NCBI GenBank assembly: GCA_030616425.1
Contig: JAUWXJ010000028.1
Location: 1-16,829, forward strand
Direction: 5' to 3'
Length of the DNA stretch: 16,829 nt
From: Desulfobacterales bacterium
GTDB lineage: Bacteria > Desulfobacterota > Desulfobacteria > Desulfobacterales > C00003060
Position numbers and translations under genes: made by a program. The notes beneath the pieces are model-generated. The model worked only from the letters and a program-made list of their open reading frames with translations. It was not told the origin of the DNA and searched no databases. Position 1 is the stretch's first letter. Each line of letters opens with the position of its first letter. Positions 13,319 through 16,829 of this stretch are shown here, piece by piece.

Positions 13319-14617
13319 TTACAGAGTTCCCCCCGGCCTTTGATGGACACTCAAGGGCTTGGGCATATCATTCTTTTTGGCCGCTTCCAAAAAGGCGACC
13401 AGATCCTCAGTGGGTGTCTCCTTGTGATGATGGCAGGCGTTACATGCATTAGGTTGTCTATCCAGGCCGCCTGCCTTCAAGGTGACCTGAGGGAACATGA
13501 ATCTGAAGGTGTGACTGTGTGCATCCCCGGCTTCGCCAATGCTCGCCACTTTAGGCATGTGGCAGCGGACACAACTCCCAAAGGTGTGAATCCGGTGGGC
13601 CGAGCGGTATTGTGGCGTCTTATGGCAGCTCTTACAAAGTCTGTCTTCAAACAATCTGGTCTTGGAACGGATGACGACCAGCGGGTTGGGCACCTCTCCG
13701 ATGGCTTGAAGGGCGCTCTGACTTCGGTGGACATCGTGGCATGTGATGCAGGTCACACCCACCTTGGCGTGTTCGCTCTGCTTCCAGTCGAGATACTGCT
13801 GGTTGCTGTATTTGGATTCCCTTGAGGGCCAGAAGTATTCGGGATCCTCGTCAGGATTGACTTCGTCGAAATACAGCCTGATGTTGCCCATTCCCTTGTG
13901 AATCTGGTATTCGACGGGATAGGCGTATTTCCCTGTCTTATTCTTGCCCCTAGTGTGGCAGGAGCCGCATATCTGAGCCGCCAGAGCTGGGGTGAGTCGA
14001 GATGCCTGGATGATGGTTGGAATCTCATAACCGAGGACGGCCTCCACGTGGTTGCTTCCCGGTCCATGGCAGGCCTCACAGGCAATCCCCATTTCCACGA
14101 AAGTCTTTTTCTCCGGATCTACGCCGGTGGCATGGCATCCGGCGCACTCATTAAACCAGGCTCTTTTGCCTGGCTCATCCAAGAAGTAATTCTTCCATTC
14201 CCCGGTGAACACATTATACTGAGCGGGAAGGACCTTCAAATCTTGACCCTCTTTTTTCAGATACTGCTGCTTCCACTGACTGCCGAGGGTGTAATCCACC
14301 TCTTCTTTGTTAAATCTTCTCACATCGCTATGTATCATAAAATCGCCGATATTCGCCAACGGTTCGAGCTTGACATCCCGCATCATCCTGGAATGAAGTG
14401 AAGTCTTCCACTCCAAATATGTTCGTTCGTGACACCTCTTACAGGTTTCAGAGCCGACGAAGGTGGTGCCGGTTCTATCTTTGAATTTGCCTTCGAGCAT
14501 CGGCTCTTTGTGGATCAATTCCACTTTTTTCAGGTAAATGGTTGTCACGATAACAACTATTAATGCGAGGGTGAAAATAGCACCGATGATCAGTGGTATC
14601 TTTGGAATATTCTTCAT
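13319..14617 (-). CDS. Octahaem c-type cytochrome, membrane-anchored (cytochrome c554-like family), octahaem-1
   Basis: This is a 432-residue protein with eight CXXCH motifs, with first cysteines at residues 59, 158, 180, 217, 290, 328, 349 and 392. Residues 8-29 form one hydrophobic helix with no lipobox, so it is predicted to be anchored by an uncleaved N-terminal helix with the haem domain in the periplasm. The layout FVGSETCKRCH, then CAGCHATGVDP, CEACHGPGS, QICGSCH and a final CNACHHHKE is shared with the octahaem proteins at 9739-11019 and 6584-7837. This copy is the most divergent and the only one with a helix anchor. It sits between the TorD gene (38-nt gap) and the ferredoxin gene (12-nt gap), so it probably takes electrons from or gives them to the molybdenum complex. 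Catalytic activity cannot be ruled in or out, because the ligand set of each haem is not visible from sequence alone. Confidence 0.88.
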   Translation of the reverse strand: MKNIPKIPLIIGAIFTLALIVVIVTTIYLKKVELIHKEPMLEGKFKDRTGTTFVGSETCKRCHERTYLEWKTSLHSRMMRDVKLEPLANIGDFMIHSDVRRFNKEEVDYTLGSQWKQQYLKKEGQDLKVLPAQYNVFTGEWKNYFLDEPGKRAWFNECAGCHATGVDPEKKTFVEMGIACEACHGPGSNHVEAVLGYEIPTIIQASRLTPALAAQICGSCHTRGKNKTGKYAYPVEYQIHKGMGNIRLYFDEVNPDEDPEYFWPSRESKYSNQQYLDWKQSEHAKVGVTCITCHDVHRSQSALQAIGEVPNPLVVIRSKTRLFEDRLCKSCHKTPQYRSAHRIHTFGSCVRCHMPKVASIGEAGDAHSHTFRFMFPQVTLKAGGLDRQPNACNACHHHKETPTEDLVAFLEAAKKNDMPKPLSVHQRPGGTL

Positions 14618-14655
14618 ACTCTATAAGTTCCCTAGCGTCACTAAACAACACCATC

Positions 14656-15306
14656 TCAGCATCTATCTATTTCTTTATTCTCAAATTCTATGAAACTCTT
14701 AGTCAACGCCGCCATATCTCGATAAAAAGGCAATTCTGCCTCTCGGATGACTCTATCACAAAACATGGGAATCCAGCGGATAAGGTGTTCCTCGATAAAT
14801 TTCTTTTCGATCTTCAGGCAATATAGCGCCTCCTCCTTATCCTCCTCTCTCCACGCTTGCTCGTCCCGCAGGGTAACCTGTTGCATGAATTCAAGCTCCA
14901 CGCTGATGTGGTCGGGAAGCCCCCTGTATTCAGACATGTAGTCAAGCCCTGAGGACTCGATGAATTTCTTGACCTCGACAGTCGTCTCCCCCCAAAGCTG
15001 ACCCTGTTGGGTATCATCTCCTTGGTGATGTACGGACTCATGGGGGGAGATGTGTTTGCCGGGCCCTAAGAAAAGCCTGGTATACTCCACTGCCATCTCC
15101 TCAAGTAACTCCTCCTCATTCCTCTGAAAAAAATCATCACCCAGTTGAATTCCCAGATCAGATAAGACCCCCAGAAACTGGGGGTCTTTTATCTGTTGAA
15201 GGATGCCCGAAGTCACCTCTTGACGATAGACCGTGGCAAGGAGCCCGTAGACATTGCTTCTTTGCCTGGCCACGGCTGTCCTTTCCTGATTCTCCGTCTT
15301 GCCCAT
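14656..15306 (-). CDS. TorD/DmsD-family molybdoenzyme maturation chaperone
   Basis: This 216-residue protein has the length and all-helical character of TorD-family chaperones. These cytoplasmic proteins bind the Tat signal peptide of a molybdoenzyme and aid cofactor insertion. Diagnostic motifs are EYTRLFLGPGKHISPHES (about residues 74-91), LPDHISVELEFM (120-131) and EHLIRWIPMF (163-172). There is no signal peptide or membrane segment. Its ATG is 20 nt after the molybdopterin subunit stop, which points to that enzyme as its client. No strong Shine-Dalgarno precedes the ATG (the upstream sequence is AAGTCCGG), so translation may depend on coupling to the gene upstream. Family assignment is firm; the specific client is inferred from position. 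Confidence 0.9.
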   Translation of the reverse strand: MGKTENQERTAVARQRSNVYGLLATVYRQEVTSGILQQIKDPQFLGVLSDLGIQLGDDFFQRNEEELLEEMAVEYTRLFLGPGKHISPHESVHHQGDDTQQGQLWGETTVEVKKFIESSGLDYMSEYRGLPDHISVELEFMQQVTLRDEQAWREEDKEEALYCLKIEKKFIEEHLIRWIPMFCDRVIREAELPFYRDMAALTKSFIEFENKEIDRC

Positions 15307-15326
15307 CCGGACTTATTGTTTTGGGT

Positions 15327-16829
15327 TTACGCTTTGCTCACCTTGACCACGGTGTCCATATAGCGGTTCTGGCCGCTGATGGGATCCGGGCTGTTGGGGA
15401 TGATCCAGTTCGGATGGACCCCGTACGTGTCCCACCACTTTTCCTTGAGACCCGGATCATTATCACCGGCCAAGGGGGCCTTGTTGCCGGAAGCGTATCG
15501 GCCGTACTCCCAATGCCCAACGTGATGAGAGATGGCGATGACTCCTGGCACAACGGCCTCGGTCACATCGGCCTTGGTCGTAATCTCGCCGACCCCGGAC
15601 TTGACCTTGATCTTCTCCCCGGTCTTGATCCCCAGAGCCTTGGCCGTTTTTGGGTTAATCTTGCCGGGGTTTTCGTGGTAGATCTCGGTCAGCCACTTGC
15701 AGTTGGCAGAGCGGGAGTGGATGTGGACCGGGACCTTATAAGTCGTCAGGATAAGTTCACCGGACTTCATCTTCTCATGCTCGGGGATGGGCATGTAGGT
15801 CGGAAGAGGCGGGAGCCCCTTGATCTTCATTACCTCGGAATAAAGCTCGAAGCAACCAGACTTGTTTACCTTATCTGGCTTGAATCCCGCGTAAACCTTA
15901 TCGCCTATCTTCTGCCCGACATAGCCCTTATAGGCATTCCCGGTCTTGGTATAGCCCTTTTGTCTGGCCTCGGCCTCGCTCTTTGCCTTGGATTTTTTCC
16001 AGTTCCAGTAGGTGCCAGTAGCCTCGTCAAATATGACACCTTCTTTTTTGAGCTCTTCTTCTTTGACCTCCTTCTTGTACATGTAGAACTTGGGCTTGGC
16101 ATTGGGGTCGTGCCAGACCCCATGCTTCTTCATGTACTCAAAACCTCCGGCCTCCTTGACTCCCGGGGTCATCTCGCATGATTTCTTGACAAACTCCTCG
16201 GCAGAGTTAAATCCAAACGGAAAACCCAGCCTGTTTGCCAAATCGCAAACCACGTCCTTGAAATCCCGGCTCTCGCCCAGGGGTCTTACAAAGGGCTGCC
16301 GGATGTAGTACTCGGCAACCTGTGTCGGCGACTTATGATCTTCCCAGTCCCACCACTCGAGATAGGACGGATTTGGCAGAATCAAGTCGGCCAGGGCCGC
16401 TGATTCGTCATAGTAGGCGTTGACGCAGACCGAGTAAGGAATCAGGCCCTCATCCTTCATAATGTCGATGTTCTCCTGGCACTCCCCATTGGCGTAGACC
16501 GGGGCGTAGCAGTACCACATATACACCTCCGGCCTTCCGGCCTTGCCGTCCTTGATCATCTTAAACACCAGATGGTTCACGCCGTGCGTTGGATATGCAG
16601 CCTGCCCCTTGAACCCATTAAGGATCTTGAGTTTTTTGGCCTTGGGGCCCTTTGGCCCCTTGGGGGACTTCCACTTGGGCCCCACAGCACGGCACCGGCC
16701 GCCTGGGTTGTCGATGTTGCCGGTGATGGCACCTAACATCTGAATCGCCCGTTCGTTCTCGGTGCCATTGTAATGTGCGACTGCCCCTCTGTAGCTGATG
16801 ACACAGGCCGGTTTCGACTTGGCGAACTC
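15327..16829 (-). CDS. Molybdopterin oxidoreductase catalytic subunit, PsrA/PhsA/TtrA-like (partial, N-terminus outside window)
   Basis: The reading frame is open to the window edge, giving 500 visible residues that end in a TAA stop. The first 30 include SYRGAVAHYNG and run into GAITGNIDNPGG, a typical molybdopterin-enzyme segment. Next come YMWYCYAPVYANGE and a stretch rich in D, A and L (ADLILPNPSYLEWW), where this family describes cofactor-domain residues. A C-terminal molybdopterin-dinucleotide-binding domain starts near GELILTTYKVPVHIHSRSAN and includes VVPGVIAISHHVGHW. These are hallmarks of the complex iron-sulfur molybdoenzymes that reduce polysulfide, thiosulfate, tetrathionate, arsenate or selenate in the periplasm. 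The Mo ligand, the N-terminal Fe-S site and any Tat signal lie outside the window, so the substrate is unassigned. Lys-rich low-complexity stretches (around 16630-16690 and 15870-16090) look like lineage-specific insertions. The TorD chaperone follows 20 nt downstream, and ferredoxin and NrfD subunits are further along, so this is probably the catalytic end of a membrane complex. Confidence 0.9.
   Translation of the reverse strand, partial: EFAKSKPACVISYRGAVAHYNGTENERAIQMLGAITGNIDNPGGRCRAVGPKWKSPKGPKGPKAKKLKILNGFKGQAAYPTHGVNHLVFKMIKDGKAGRPEVYMWYCYAPVYANGECQENIDIMKDEGLIPYSVCVNAYYDESAALADLILPNPSYLEWWDWEDHKSPTQVAEYYIRQPFVRPLGESRDFKDVVCDLANRLGFPFGFNSAEEFVKKSCEMTPGVKEAGGFEYMKKHGVWHDPNAKPKFYMYKKEVKEEELKKEGVIFDEATGTYWNWKKSKAKSEAEARQKGYTKTGNAYKGYVGQKIGDKVYAGFKPDKVNKSGCFELYSEVMKIKGLPPLPTYMPIPEHEKMKSGELILTTYKVPVHIHSRSANCKWLTEIYHENPGKINPKTAKALGIKTGEKIKVKSGVGEITTKADVTEAVVPGVIAISHHVGHWEYGRYASGNKAPLAGDNDPGLKEKWWDTYGVHPNWIIPNSPDPISGQNRYMDTVVKVSKA

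Noticed and set aside
6584..14617. Octahaem paralogues as hydroxylamine oxidoreductase or NrfA-like enzymes
   Set aside because: No CXXCK active-site motif was seen, and the motif order fits cytochrome c554-like multihaem proteins better; catalysis remains undecided.
15321..16181. A 286-codon plus-strand frame opposite the molybdopterin subunit
   Set aside because: It is a codon-phase shadow of a clear minus-strand gene and shows no family motifs.

Overview
The window holds one long run of respiratory genes. All of them lie on the minus strand, so the locus reads from high to low coordinates. It comes from a Gram-negative-type anaerobe rich in multihaem cytochromes: there is a Tat motif on each ferredoxin subunit, LAGC lipoboxes on two cytochromes, 43 CXXCH haem-attachment sites in six proteins, two NrfD-family quinone subunits and a molybdopterin reductase. 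Desulfobacterota or a physiologically similar sulfur- or metal-respiring lineage fits best, but this is an inference and nothing here fixes the taxonomy.

Layout in reading order. (1) Molybdenum module: the C-terminal 500 residues of a PsrA/PhsA/TtrA-like molybdopterin oxidoreductase (15327-16829, cut by the window edge), a TorD-type chaperone, a membrane-anchored octahaem cytochrome c, a Tat-exported four-cluster ferredoxin with 16 intact cysteines, and a ten-helix NrfD/PsrC-like protein (11062-12429). (2) Module B: octahaem lipoprotein, trihaem membrane cytochrome c, b-type cytochrome (8030-11019). (3) A 132-nt relic of an NrfD 3' end (7887-8018). (4) Module A: a second octahaem lipoprotein, trihaem cytochrome c and b-type cytochrome in the same order (4874-7837), clearly paralogous to module B. 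(5) Hmc/Hyb-like module: a HybA-like ferredoxin, a HybB/HmcC-like NrfD protein, and a 13-haem cytochrome that joins a class III (c3-like) tetrahaem region to an octahaem tetrathionate reductase-like region (612-4854). (6) After a 246-nt gap with a short tandem repeat, a small carboxymuconolactone-decarboxylase-family protein (36-365).

Genes within each block are separated by 42 nt or less or overlap, which indicates one or a few operons. The likely logic is membrane quinone/quinol exchange (NrfD and b-type cytochromes) coupled to periplasmic electron wiring (43 c haems) and to a periplasmic Mo reductase and an OTR-like cytochrome. Substrates and direction of electron flow cannot be read from the sequence.

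The most unusual signals are these. Modules A and B look like an old tandem duplication that left an NrfD relic at the junction. The duplicated modules carry complementary repeat expansions: four 19-residue repeats in the trihaem cytochrome tail of module B, and three 22-residue repeats in the b-cytochrome loop of module A, both predicted to face the cytoplasm. The 13-haem fusion and a Cys-to-Ser loss in one ferredoxin cluster are also notable.
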